A stretch of DNA of 64,000 bases from Eubacteriales bacterium (GTDB taxonomy: Bacteria; Bacillota; Clostridia; Lachnospirales; Lachnospiraceae): positions 43,814-107,813 of the forward strand of contig JAUNPU010000001.1 in NCBI GenBank assembly GCA_030536555.1, given 5' to 3'. The notes beneath the pieces were generated by a model. It did no database searches. It was not told the origin of the DNA and saw only the letters and a list, made by a program, of their open reading frames with translations. Shown here piece after piece: positions 21,801-29,055 of the stretch. Position 1 is the stretch's first letter. Every line of letters begins with the position of its first letter. The translations under genes were made by a program, and so were the position numbers.

Positions 21801-22069
21801 AGGTGGATGGAAGCAAGGTCAGCGCGAAGCTGCTGGAAGGCGATGCGGTGCTTCAGAATGCGGTGAAGGATTCCTGCCACAATATTCTGTATGCGTTAAG
21901 CAACAGCAACCTGGTGAACCGTTATAACAGCACCACTCATATTGAGCAGACGATGACCTGGTGGCGCGCAGCCTATATGGCGGCCATGGCGGTGTTCGGT
22001 ATTCTGCTGCTGGCAAGCGGTGCGATGTATGTAGTGTCTTCCAGACGGAAAGAAAGAGAGGTGCAGTAA
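18809..22069 (+). CDS. membrane-anchored GH3 beta-glucosidase with permuted domain order
   Basis: This is a 1086-aa GH3-family protein in which the usual carboxy-terminal alpha/beta sandwich comes first (residues about 85-420, AAEGAVLLKNNTENG). A fibronectin-III-like domain follows (about 455-590), and the catalytic barrel comes last (about 700-1030). The barrel shows KHYAFNDQETNRGG and the catalytic nucleophile D956 in AVTDIYDD. A hydrophobic helix at about 10-33 and another at about 1055-1078 anchor both ends, putting the body outside the membrane. Circularly permuted GH3 enzymes are known in rumen and gut Clostridia. It sits between GH2 and a small membrane protein (1 bp to the latter) and probably trims beta-glucosides or beta-xylosides at the surface. 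Confidence 0.88.
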   Translation: MRTGKKPLWRGLTVLFTFVFSLTVILGVVAESYKATIDTALGTLSETFVSEDSPENPLYNKFQPSAELLNADGTGNSHALIQKAIDLNRQQAAEGAVLLKNNTENGQGLPLAAGSQVSLFGIRSKVSLIGSCFGVTAKGPYVSLEQALSQSKTDFKNTIAYTFNKNHQTGEYSRGITLDSWNGDEFEFEGGGFGVNPVMSEIYGKLNETYLHAENETPDENYNPGEPSLEEISDVNPAYADSFAQYGDAAIVVVGRPSAESKDYLPGSVVEGLGAEEPLQLTDNEKDAIKLAKSCSDNVIVLVNTANSIEIDELKRDPEIDAILWIGFPGSYGMLGVSDILCGRVSPSGALPDIYAASNMSAPAMQNMGHFQYANGEEMLTRGAGKTGGGAGNYIIEAEGIYTGYRYYETRYFDSVLGNGNATSPVGAYASKTAWDYEKEVSYGFGYGLSYTTFTQEFEGQPEIQVTTDPETGVCDATATFHVKVTNTGDVAGKSIVQIYGQAPYTPGGVEKSAVQLLNFDKSDLLQPGESQTVSVEVDLQYIASYDSAYDNGDGTTGTYVLDPGDYYFAAGNGAHDALNNMMAAQGIAPESLVGASNAAMAVKTAITEDMISKTAFSVSKTGEKISNQLEYADWNYFQPGEVTYLSRTDWAGTYPKTYTDMTLTSQDLIDKLNGKYYTIQKDDDTSDIIWGADSNLMFHEMYGLDFDDPKWDELLNKMTLEEAQYLATFGGPSIPGVASIGTVETYMTENAGNGVAVNLNASKDPGAPWSIPASDPNGNWHPEIFANAPLTAASFNPDLYKAVGEFIGQEGLFTGIPILWGPGLNTHRHAYNGRNGEYYSEDPVLSGVAAMEFAIGALDYGLIAAPKHYAFNDQETNRGGVAPYMLEQRARETELRAYQIAFEATKYDTEDFDAGMRGLMISFSKIGPVECTASPEMMTEILKKEWGFKGYAVTDIYDDTDLYGAVLASGATCFDTRGISGFYGSTTLENCSTFATQVDGSKVSAKLLEGDAVLQNAVKDSCHNILYALSNSNLVNRYNSTTHIEQTMTWWRAAYMAAMAVFGILLLASGAMYVVSSRRKEREVQ

Positions 22070-22070
22070 G

Positions 22071-22508
22071 ATGTCATCATTCTTAAAGAAACAGGGTGCA
22101 GGGTTTTATGTGAATATTCTGGCGGTCATTGCCGCCGTGGCTGCTCTGATTACCATGGTTATGTGCAGCACGATCAGTGAAGGGGACGCGTTAAATTCCT
22201 TCACGCTTCTGGTAACCGGTGCGGTAGCCGGTATTCTGCTGATACTGGCAGCACTTTACGCTTCCAATCGTTTTGGAAATTATGATTTTGTCAGCACGAT
22301 TGCAGTGATGGCAGCAGTGGCTCTGTTTTCTGCCGTGATCTGTGGGATCATCATGAGCCGGATTCTGCTGATCTCAGGACTGTTTTCCTGGAACTCCAAA
22401 AACATGGTGGGCTGGCAGGTATTCTATGCCAGTGTGACCTCCATCGTATGTTATGTGGTATCCATCGTTTTGATGATCATCGGTTCTTTTATGAAAACAG
22501 TTCGATAA
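22071..22508 (+). CDS. four-helix membrane protein of unknown function
   Basis: This is a 145-aa protein with four hydrophobic segments (about residues 13-33, 45-66, 75-102, 114-140) and a charged carboxy-terminal end. No catalytic motif is recognised. It starts 1 bp after the GH3 stop with AGAGAGGTGCAGTAAG as ribosome-binding region, and the symporter gene follows 16 bp later, so it is translationally linked to both. Similar small membrane proteins accompany permuted, membrane-anchored GH3 genes, so it may be a partner of the GH3 anchors or of the symporter; this is inference from position. Confidence 0.75.
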   Translation: MSSFLKKQGAGFYVNILAVIAAVAALITMVMCSTISEGDALNSFTLLVTGAVAGILLILAALYASNRFGNYDFVSTIAVMAAVALFSAVICGIIMSRILLISGLFSWNSKNMVGWQVFYASVTSIVCYVVSIVLMIIGSFMKTVR

Positions 22509-22524
22509 AGGAAAAGGTATTTTT

Positions 22525-24072
22525 ATGAGTAATGAAACAAGCAGGGCGCCCGGTATGAACCGGGCAAAACCCTACCAGCTGGTATTGTTTCCGTTCAATA
22601 ACGGAGCGACCAATGTGTATTATATCCTGACCATCACCTACATTGCCTATTACGGCAATGGGGTGCTGGGACTGGCTCTGATGTTTGCCACCACCATGGT
22701 AACAGTCATGCGTCTTTTTGATGCGGTGACGGATCCGATTATCGGTGCGTTGATTGACAAAACCAACGGGCGGTTCGGCAAGTTCCGTCCCTATATGGTG
22801 CTGGGAAACGGAATCATGGCGGTCAGTGCGGTGCTTCTGTACTTTGGAACCAGACTGATTCCGGAGACCCAGATGACCCTGCGCTATCTCGCCTATGTGG
22901 TGATCTATGCGCTGTATGTCATCGGCTACACGTTTCAGACCTCCTGTACCCGTTCCGGACAGACGGTTCTGACCAATGACCCGAAACAGCGCCCCATGTT
23001 TACCATCTTCAATCTGGTGGCAAGCATGCTGGGAATGGGAGCCATCCAGTTCCTGGCGCCGATCTTCCGGGCGAAATTCGGTGATTATACCACGCCGGAA
23101 TTTTTCAATGCGCTGATTCCGATTGCCATTGTCATCTCCGCGCTGCTGACTCTGCTGGCAGTCATTGGAATCTGGGAAAAGGATCAGCCGAAATACTTTG
23201 GACTTGGAAGTGAAGAGCCGCAGAAGGTGAAAATTTCTGAGTATGTGGCGATTCTGAAAGAGAACAAGCCGTTAAGGAGACTGATGGTAGCCGGAGCGGG
23301 CTGTAAGCTGGCACTGGCAATCGCCACCAACGGAACCGTTCTCTGCATGCTGTATGGTTCCATGATGGGCAATTACAACGGGCTGTATCTTCCGATGATG
23401 ATTGCCGGATATGTGTTCTCTGCCCCGTTTTTCGTGCTGACCGTGCGAACCTCGCAGAAGCATGGACAGAAGGCGTCCCTGATGCGCTATGTGGCGCTGG
23501 CACTGGTGATGTATATCGGCGTTACGGCGCTGCTTCTGTTCTGGAAGCCGGGAACTGCCAGTGTGAATCTGTCTCTGACGCATATCAACCTGTACACGAT
23601 TCTGTTTGTGTTGTTCTTTGGAATCGGATATGGCGCATACTATGCTACGGCGGATATGCCGATTCCCATGGTGGCTGACTGCTCCGATTATGAGACCTAC
23701 CGGTCCGGAAAGTACATTCCGGGCGTAATGGGAACCCTGTTCTCTCTGGTGGATAAGCTGGTATCTTCGTTAAGTTCCACGGTGGTTGGTCTTGCCGTTG
23801 CGTCCATCGGACTGTCCACGCTGCCGGGTGGAGATACCCCCTATGCAGAGGGCATGAAGATGGTGGTGCTGGTATTGTTCTGTGTGATTCCGATGATCGC
23901 GTGGGGACTGACCCTGTGGGCGATGAGCGGATACTCCCTGACCGGCGAGCGCATGAAGGAGATTCAGGCGGTGAACGCGGTGCGAAAGGATGCTATCTCA
24001 AAGGGCATGAGCACAGAGGAAGCGCTGGCCAGATGGAGAACGTTGGAGCAGGTGCCGGAAGAGTTTCGATAA
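22525..24072 (+). CDS. GPH-family glycoside:cation symporter (MelB-like)
   Basis: This is a 515-aa transporter with about twelve membrane helices. Family marks include the FNNGATNVYYI start, RLFDAVTDPIIGALIDKTNGRFGKFRPYM (the conserved D-D-P and R-x-G-R-F loop) and MVADCSDYETYRSG in the second half. It belongs to the glycoside-pentoside-hexuronide:cation symporters and should import the di- or oligosaccharide handled by the GH2 and GH3 enzymes. It is the last gene of the operon. A 17-nt box and the first riboswitch promoter begin 16 bp after its stop, with no clear terminator between. Confidence 0.92.
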   Translation: MSNETSRAPGMNRAKPYQLVLFPFNNGATNVYYILTITYIAYYGNGVLGLALMFATTMVTVMRLFDAVTDPIIGALIDKTNGRFGKFRPYMVLGNGIMAVSAVLLYFGTRLIPETQMTLRYLAYVVIYALYVIGYTFQTSCTRSGQTVLTNDPKQRPMFTIFNLVASMLGMGAIQFLAPIFRAKFGDYTTPEFFNALIPIAIVISALLTLLAVIGIWEKDQPKYFGLGSEEPQKVKISEYVAILKENKPLRRLMVAGAGCKLALAIATNGTVLCMLYGSMMGNYNGLYLPMMIAGYVFSAPFFVLTVRTSQKHGQKASLMRYVALALVMYIGVTALLLFWKPGTASVNLSLTHINLYTILFVLFFGIGYGAYYATADMPIPMVADCSDYETYRSGKYIPGVMGTLFSLVDKLVSSLSSTVVGLAVASIGLSTLPGGDTPYAEGMKMVVLVLFCVIPMIAWGLTLWAMSGYSLTGERMKEIQAVNAVRKDAISKGMSTEEALARWRTLEQVPEEFR

Positions 24073-24088
24073 GGAAGCAATGGTACGA

Positions 24089-24149
24089 ATTGATAATTTG
24101 AGCATAGAAGTCGCTGGATTGTTGACAGAAACCAGAAATGGCATATAAT
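24089..24149 (+). promoter_or_regulatory. 17-nt box (copy 3) plus promoter of riboswitch 1
   Basis: The box ATTGATAATTTGAGCAT (24089-24105) is followed by exactly 16 nt, TTGACA (24122-24127), a 16-nt spacer and TATAAT (24144-24149). Transcription should start near 24156 and run through the NiCo-type riboswitch into the first CDF gene. Confidence 0.7.
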
Positions 24150-24213
24150 GAAATATGTAACACTTACTCTTTGCACTGCATTACATTTCCATAAGAAATG
24201 CGAGTTCAACAGT

Positions 24214-24337
24214 ACAAACTGAGCAGGCGATGAATCAGGCACATGGACAGATGTATCTGGTTTGTGGGGCTGGGCCGCAGTCAGCGGCAGCAGGTATCAT
24301 ATCTTAAGCAGATTTTGGACACCTGTGGGACAGTTGT
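24214..24337 (+). promoter_or_regulatory. NiCo (czcD) riboswitch 1
   Basis: The sequence contains the hallmark ACTGAGCAGGC, then GGGCTGGGCCGC with GCGGCAGCAGG, and CCTGTGGGACAGT. These are the conserved core of the czcD/NiCo aptamer, whose four-way junction binds Co/Ni and reportedly Fe(II). P1 is ACAAACTG paired with CAGTTGT. The last aptamer stem shares CCTGTGGGACAG with a terminator, so ligand binding should permit read-through to the efflux gene. Recognition is from memory of the published aptamer. Confidence 0.88.
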
Positions 24338-24360
24338 ATGTTCCACGGGTGTCTGTTTTT
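24318..24360 (+). terminator. riboswitch-controlled terminator 1
   Basis: GACACCTGTGG (24318-24328) pairs with CCACGGGTGTC (24343-24353, one G-U pair) and a T-run follows. The left arm is also part of the aptamer, making the two folds exclusive. Confidence 0.8.
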
Positions 24361-24457
24361 TATCTAAAAACAGGTTCAACGTATTCGGAATCAAGACTCA
24401 CGACACGGCAGAAAAGAGAATATAAAATTTTCAGTTAACATGGAGGAAGTTAGGATT

Positions 24458-25369
24458 ATGAAAAAACAGGCTTCAGTCGCCGCGGGCGGCAGAGCAGTGA
24501 ATGAAAATGCGATTATCAAGCAGATTTCACTGGTAGGTATCATCGGAAATGTGTTGTTATGTGCATTCAAATTGTATGCAGGTGTGGCGGGAAAGTCAGG
24601 AGCCATGGTTTCTGACGCAGTACATTCTCTGTCTGATGTATTTGCCACTTTCGTAGCGTTTCTTGGGGTAAAGCTTTCCAAGAAGAGTGCGGATCAGGCG
24701 CATCCCTATGGTCACGAACGTCTGGAATGCATCGCATCGCTGATTCTTGGAATGATTCTTTTGGTAACGGGAATTGGTATTGGTAAAGTCGGATTGACCA
24801 ATATTTTTGCCGGCAACTATGACCAGCTGGCGGTTCCGGGAACCATCGCACTGATTGCGGCGGTTGTATCAATTGTGGTGAAGGAATCCATGTTCTGGTA
24901 CACCAGACATTATGCAAAGGTGCTGAACTCTGCGGCCTTTATGGCAGATGCATGGCACCACAGATCTGATGCATTTTCCTCAATCGGTTCGCTGATTGGT
25001 ATCGGCGGCGCGATTCTCGGATTCCCGGTGCTGGATTCCATTGCCAGCGTGGTAATCTGCCTGTGTATTCTGAAGGTCGCATATGACATTCTGGTGGATG
25101 CGGTGAAGAAGATGCTGGATACTTCCTGTGGAGAAGAGTTTGAGAACAAGCTGGAACAGTTTATTCTGGAGCAGGATGGAGTCGAGGCAGTGGATACACT
25201 GCACACCAGAATGTTTGGCAACAAGGTATATGTGGATCTGGAAATCGAGGTACAGAGAGACAAGCCGCTGTGGGCAGCCCACGAGGTGGCAGCTCAGGTC
25301 CATAACGATGTAGAAAACAGCTTTGAAAATGTGAAACATATTATGATTCATGTAAACCCCACAAGATAA
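24458..25369 (+). CDS. cation diffusion facilitator family transporter (paralog 1)
   Basis: This is a 303-aa CDF metal-efflux protein with six membrane helices followed by a cytoplasmic ferredoxin-like dimerisation domain (about residues 215-303, VEAVDTLHTRMFGNKVYVDLEI). The metal-site residues lie in VSDAVHSLSD (helix 2) and MADAWHHRSDAFSS (helix 5, two H and a D). The HPYGHERLE loop after helix 3 is typical. It is expressed behind a NiCo-type riboswitch, so Ni, Co or Fe(II) efflux is likely. GGAGG lies 11 bp before ATG 24458. A close paralog with the same kind of leader is at 28147-29055. Confidence 0.92.
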   Translation: MKKQASVAAGGRAVNENAIIKQISLVGIIGNVLLCAFKLYAGVAGKSGAMVSDAVHSLSDVFATFVAFLGVKLSKKSADQAHPYGHERLECIASLILGMILLVTGIGIGKVGLTNIFAGNYDQLAVPGTIALIAAVVSIVVKESMFWYTRHYAKVLNSAAFMADAWHHRSDAFSSIGSLIGIGGAILGFPVLDSIASVVICLCILKVAYDILVDAVKKMLDTSCGEEFENKLEQFILEQDGVEAVDTLHTRMFGNKVYVDLEIEVQRDKPLWAAHEVAAQVHNDVENSFENVKHIMIHVNPTR

Positions 25370-25394
25370 GGGCGTATGCCGGGAGGTGCGGAAG

Positions 25395-25538
25395 ATGAAG
25401 AAACGGATAGCTGCACTGGTAGTATCAATATTGGCTGGTTTTCTGGTGGATATGCTTGGATGCCGCATGGGCATTCACTGCGGCAGCATTGCGGCGGCGG
25501 TTGTGCTGTATCTGCTGATTATAAAGGATTGTTCGTAA
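25395..25538 (+). CDS. 47-aa small membrane protein
   Basis: This short frame begins MKKRIAALVVSILAGFLVDM and ends LIIKDCS. It has a positively charged start, two hydrophobic stretches (about residues 5-20 and 31-44) and two cysteines in the middle (C23, C29). GGGAGG lies 9 bp before the ATG. It sits 25 bp after the first CDF gene and 31 bp before the cytidylate-kinase-like gene, in the same direction, so it should be in the metal-controlled transcript. The family is not recognised. A metal-related role of the Cys/His pairs (LGCRMGIHCG) is only a suggestion. Confidence 0.6.
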   Translation: MKKRIAALVVSILAGFLVDMLGCRMGIHCGSIAAAVVLYLLIIKDCS

Positions 25539-25569
25539 CAGGGTGGAACGAAGGAAAAGGAGAGACAGG

Positions 25570-26181
25570 ATGAATAAGAAGATTATTGTAATCGGAAGAC
25601 AATATGGAAGCGGCGGTCATGAACTGGGGGAGCGGCTTGCCAAAGAGCTGGGAATACCGCTTTATGACAGAGAACTGGCAGAGGCAGTGTCAGAAAAGCT
25701 GAGCATGTCAGAAGAGGATGTGGAGGCGATGGATGAGCACGCTCTGTCTGAACTGGTGCTGGCTTATCAGGCGCGGCGCACATACCGGCAGCCCCGTGGC
25801 TCTTATGGGAAGGATACGATTGTGACGGATCAGGTATTTAATCAGCAGTCAGCAGCAATCCGTGGACTGGCGCAGCAGGGAGCCTGTGTGATCGTAGGGC
25901 GGTGTGCGGATTATGTACTCAGGGAGCGAAAGGATGTGTTGAGTGTATTTGTTCGGGCAGGCAAGGAGGACCGGAGAAAACGGCTGATGAATCTTTATGA
26001 TCTGACGGAAAGTCAGGCGGAGGGCGCAATCAAAAAGAATGACAAGAGTCGTCGCCGTTACTATGAGCAGCATACCGGAAAAAAGTGGGGAGCGGCAAGA
26101 AACTATCATCTGGTACTGAATATGAGTGCGTTGACCATGGAAGGCGCAGTAGAATTATTGAAATCAGGTTATCATCAATAG
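25570..26181 (+). CDS. cytidylate kinase-like family protein
   Basis: This is a 203-aa P-loop protein of the Cytidylate_kin2 group. The start KKIIVIGRQYGSGGHELGERLAKELGI contains the nucleotide-binding loop in a GSGGHE variant. Further marks are YDRELAEAVSEK and CVIVGRCADYVLRERKDVLSVFV, the strand and lid regions seen in this family. The enzymes are relatives of Cmk common in Clostridia; their substrate is not firmly known. ATG 25570 follows AAAGGAG. It lies between a CDF gene with a small membrane peptide and a cardiolipin synthase, all co-directional. CMP/CDP supply for phospholipid synthesis would fit the next gene, as inference. Confidence 0.85.
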   Translation: MNKKIIVIGRQYGSGGHELGERLAKELGIPLYDRELAEAVSEKLSMSEEDVEAMDEHALSELVLAYQARRTYRQPRGSYGKDTIVTDQVFNQQSAAIRGLAQQGACVIVGRCADYVLRERKDVLSVFVRAGKEDRRKRLMNLYDLTESQAEGAIKKNDKSRRRYYEQHTGKKWGAARNYHLVLNMSALTMEGAVELLKSGYHQ

Positions 26182-26214
26182 AGGTTAAAGGCAGCCTGAG
26201 AGGGAGTGGGCGGG

Positions 26215-27747
26215 ATGAGAAAGCGGTGGTTTTATCAGGTATGCCAGCAGCGCTTTTATGTCATTGTTTTAATGCTGGTGCAGCTGTATATTCTTGCAGG
26301 ATTGATTGCCAGCACCAGCAGATGGTCTTCGGAGGTGCTGGGACTGATGAACCTGGTCAGTGTGATGGCTGCACTTCGGATCATCAGCATGCAGGAGAAG
26401 ACGAATTATAAGCTGCTGTGGGTGTTCCTGTTCTTCCTGATCCCGGTGTTTGGCGGATTGATGTATCTTCTGGTTCTGTGGCAGTCTTCCGGGAAGAAAG
26501 TGAATCTCAGGCTGTCAGAATTAAAGGAGAAGAGCAGGGGCCTTCTTGCAGGGCAGAAGAATCTGCTCTCAGAGGATTGTGTCCAGGAGGCAGGATATCT
26601 GCCTTTGATGCGGTATCTGCAGAATGTCGGCTATCCTCTGTATGAACACCTGGAGAGCTGTTACTACCCGTCGGGGGAACAGTGGTTTGAACGGCTGTGT
26701 CAGGAACTGAAACAAGCCAAACGGTATATTTTTCTGGAATATTTCATTATACAGGAAGGCACCATGTGGAATACCATTCTGGACATCTTAAAGTGCAAGG
26801 CGGCAGAAGGGGTGGAGGTATGGGTTCTGTATGATGATATTGGAAGCCTTATCACACTTCCAAAACGGTACGGTGATACACTGAGAAGCTGTGGCATCCG
26901 CTGCCGGGTATTCAATCCATTCCGTCCGGTCTTCTCCACACTGCAGAACAACCGGGATCACCGCAAGATTACGGTAATCGATGGAAAAACAGCATTTACA
27001 GGAGGAATCAATCTGGCGGATGAGTACATCAATCTGGTAGACAAGTATGGACACTGGAAGGACAGCGGTATTCTGATTAAAGGACCGGCGGTCTGGCAAA
27101 TGGTACTGTTGTTTCTGGAAATGTGGAATCTGGCCGGGGAACGGGAAGAACATCCGGAGCGGTTCAGACCGGAACAAGCGGGAGGCACGCAGATACATGG
27201 GGACGGCTTCGTCCAGCCCTACGGGGACTGTCCGGTTGACGGTGAGCATGTGGGGGAACATGTGTATCTGCATGTGATTACCCATGCAAAATCCTATGTG
27301 TATATCAATACCCCATATTTGATTGTGGATGACGGCATGCTGTCGGCACTTTCCCTTGCAGTCAAAAGTGGAATTGATGTCAGGATTATCACGCCCCATC
27401 ACTGGGACAAGCGTATCGTGCATATGACTACAAGATCTTATTATCGACGGCTGATTGCTGCCGGAGTGAGAATCTATGAATACAGCAGCGGATTCCTGCA
27501 TGCCAAGGGAATAGTATCAGATGATCATGTAGCTGTGGTTGGAACGACGAATCTGGATTACCGCAGTCTGTATCTGCACTTTGAATGTGGAGTCTGCCTG
27601 TATGAGAATCAGACCGTTCTGAAGGTCAAGGAAGATTTTCTGGATACTCTTTCCCGCTGCCAGGAAATTAAGGAAGAGGACTGTAAAACCGGTCTGATTG
27701 CAGAACATTTTCAGGAAATGCTGCATCTTTTTGCCCCTCTGATGTGA
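26215..27747 (+). CDS. cls: cardiolipin synthase (phospholipase D type)
   Basis: This is a 510-aa membrane enzyme that joins two phosphatidylglycerol molecules to give cardiolipin. Two amino-terminal hydrophobic helices (about residues 10-65) are followed by two PLD domains with HKD motifs: HRKITVIDGKTAFTGGINLADEYI split between catalytic H/K/D and the Gly-rich strand, and HAKGIVSDDHVAVVGTTNLDYRS. The length and layout fit bacterial Cls. ATG 26215 is preferred to an in-frame GTG at 26206. It is the last gene before the second riboswitch region. Its presence between two metal-efflux units suggests envelope adjustment on metal stress, which is inference. Confidence 0.92.
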   Translation: MRKRWFYQVCQQRFYVIVLMLVQLYILAGLIASTSRWSSEVLGLMNLVSVMAALRIISMQEKTNYKLLWVFLFFLIPVFGGLMYLLVLWQSSGKKVNLRLSELKEKSRGLLAGQKNLLSEDCVQEAGYLPLMRYLQNVGYPLYEHLESCYYPSGEQWFERLCQELKQAKRYIFLEYFIIQEGTMWNTILDILKCKAAEGVEVWVLYDDIGSLITLPKRYGDTLRSCGIRCRVFNPFRPVFSTLQNNRDHRKITVIDGKTAFTGGINLADEYINLVDKYGHWKDSGILIKGPAVWQMVLLFLEMWNLAGEREEHPERFRPEQAGGTQIHGDGFVQPYGDCPVDGEHVGEHVYLHVITHAKSYVYINTPYLIVDDGMLSALSLAVKSGIDVRIITPHHWDKRIVHMTTRSYYRRLIAAGVRIYEYSSGFLHAKGIVSDDHVAVVGTTNLDYRSLYLHFECGVCLYENQTVLKVKEDFLDTLSRCQEIKEEDCKTGLIAEHFQEMLHLFAPLM

Positions 27748-27795
27748 ACCCCGGGGCGATGTGGCGAGGCTTTCGCTTTCCATGAATGAAGACGG

Positions 27796-27856
27796 ATTGA
27801 TAATTCGAGCATATCATATCAAAACCCATTGACAAAACTCCATCGCCTGATATAAT
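27796..27856 (+). promoter_or_regulatory. 17-nt box (copy 4) plus promoter of riboswitch 2
   Basis: The box ATTGATAATTCGAGCAT (27796-27812) is followed by exactly 16 nt, TTGACA (27829-27834), a 16-nt spacer and TATAAT (27851-27856). Spacing is identical to the copy before riboswitch 1, although the sequences between differ. Confidence 0.7.
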
Positions 27857-27911
27857 GGAGGAACTCTTTGCACTGCATTACGTTTCTTAAGAGAAATGCG
27901 AGTTCAACAGT

Positions 27912-28036
27912 ACAAACTGAGCAGGCGATGAACCGGGTGCGACATCAGACGCGCAGGGGTTCGTGGGGCCGGGCCACAGATTTGTGGCAGCAGGTGATTA
28001 TCTTAATCAGATCTTTGATACCTGTGGGACAGTTGT
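27912..28036 (+). promoter_or_regulatory. NiCo (czcD) riboswitch 2
   Basis: It has the same aptamer core as riboswitch 1: ACTGAGCAGGC, GGGGCCGGGCC with GTGGCAGCAGG, and CCTGTGGGACAGT, closed by ACAAACTG / CAGTTGT. The stretch CTCTTTGCACTGCATTAC before the aptamer is also shared with riboswitch 1, so leader and gene duplicated together. Confidence 0.88.
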
Positions 28037-28057
28037 ATGCGCCACAGGTGTTTTTTT
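28020..28057 (+). terminator. riboswitch-controlled terminator 2
   Basis: ACCTGTGG (28020-28027) pairs with CCACAGGT (28042-28049), followed by G and seven T. The left arm overlaps the aptamer. Confidence 0.8.
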
Positions 28058-28146
28058 ATCATAGGAAATTTGGTTTTTCTATCCACATCTGGGATTATTT
28101 TCGCACATATGATTTGCAGAGAGAATCTATCATAAAGGGAGTTGCT

Positions 28147-29055
28147 ATGAAAAAGAATCTCAAATCAAAAACACACAGACAGGTAGATGAAGGTGCCGTA
28201 ATCAGGAATCTTTCCATGGTCAGCATTCTGGGCAATGCTGTATTGTCAGGATTCAAAATGTTCGCAGGTATTACGGGCAATTCCGGCGCGATGATATCTG
28301 ACGCAATCCATTCATTTTCGGATGTGATCACAACGGTAATCGCATTCTTTGGAGTGAAGATATCAAAAAGAGAAGCGGATCAGACCCATCCTTACGGTCA
28401 TGACCGGATGGAATGCGTGGCTTCGCTGGTACTGGGCTGTATCCTTCTGATTACCGGAATCGGGGTTGGAAAGGCGGGAATCCAGAACATTCTGGCAGGT
28501 AACTATGCGGAACTTGCAGTTCCGGGTCCCATTGCACTGGCGGCGGCGATTATTTCGATTGCGGGCAAGGAAGCGATGTACTGGTATACCCGTTATTATG
28601 CAAAGCTGATCAATTCAGCAGCCTTTATGGCAGATGCATGGCATCATCGCTCCGATGCACTTTCTTCGATTGGATCGCTGATCGGTATTGCAGGTGCCAT
28701 GATGGGATATCCGGTGATGGATTCCATCGCCAGTGTGGTAATCTGCCTGTTTATCATGAAAGTGTCTTATGACATCTTGAAAGATGCATTGATGAAGATG
28801 CTGGATACTTCCTGCGGGGCATCTTATGAGGATAAACTGAAAGCTTTTATTGAAGAGCAACCCGGGGTAGACTCGGTGGATCTCCTACACACCCGGATGT
28901 TTGGTAATCGGGTGTATGTGGATCTGGAGATTTCTGTGGATGGAGATAAGACCTTCCGGGAAGCTCATGCGATTGCGGAACAGGTTCACTATCAGGTAGA
29001 AACAGCCTTTCCGGAGACAAAGCACATTATGATTCATGTGAATCCGACGAACTAG
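28147..29055 (+). CDS. cation diffusion facilitator family transporter (paralog 2)
   Basis: This is a 302-aa CDF efflux protein, closely similar to the protein at 24458-25369 over its whole length. Membrane metal-site residues are in ISDAIHSFSD and MADAWHHRSDALSS, and the carboxy-terminal domain repeats VDLLHTRMFGNRVYVDLEI. The N-terminal tail (KSKTHRQVDEGAV) differs. ATG 28147 is chosen; a long open frame reading back to 27868 crosses the riboswitch and is not coding. Its 3' end overlaps the convergent AraC-type gene by 29 bp. Two paralogs behind two similar riboswitches suggest a recent duplication with possible division by metal. Confidence 0.92.
   Translation: MKKNLKSKTHRQVDEGAVIRNLSMVSILGNAVLSGFKMFAGITGNSGAMISDAIHSFSDVITTVIAFFGVKISKREADQTHPYGHDRMECVASLVLGCILLITGIGVGKAGIQNILAGNYAELAVPGPIALAAAIISIAGKEAMYWYTRYYAKLINSAAFMADAWHHRSDALSSIGSLIGIAGAMMGYPVMDSIASVVICLFIMKVSYDILKDALMKMLDTSCGASYEDKLKAFIEEQPGVDSVDLLHTRMFGNRVYVDLEISVDGDKTFREAHAIAEQVHYQVETAFPETKHIMIHVNPTN

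Noticed and set aside
27868..28146. In-frame amino-terminal extension of the second CDF protein
   Set aside because: It would translate the riboswitch and terminator; the ATG at 28147 aligns with the paralog.
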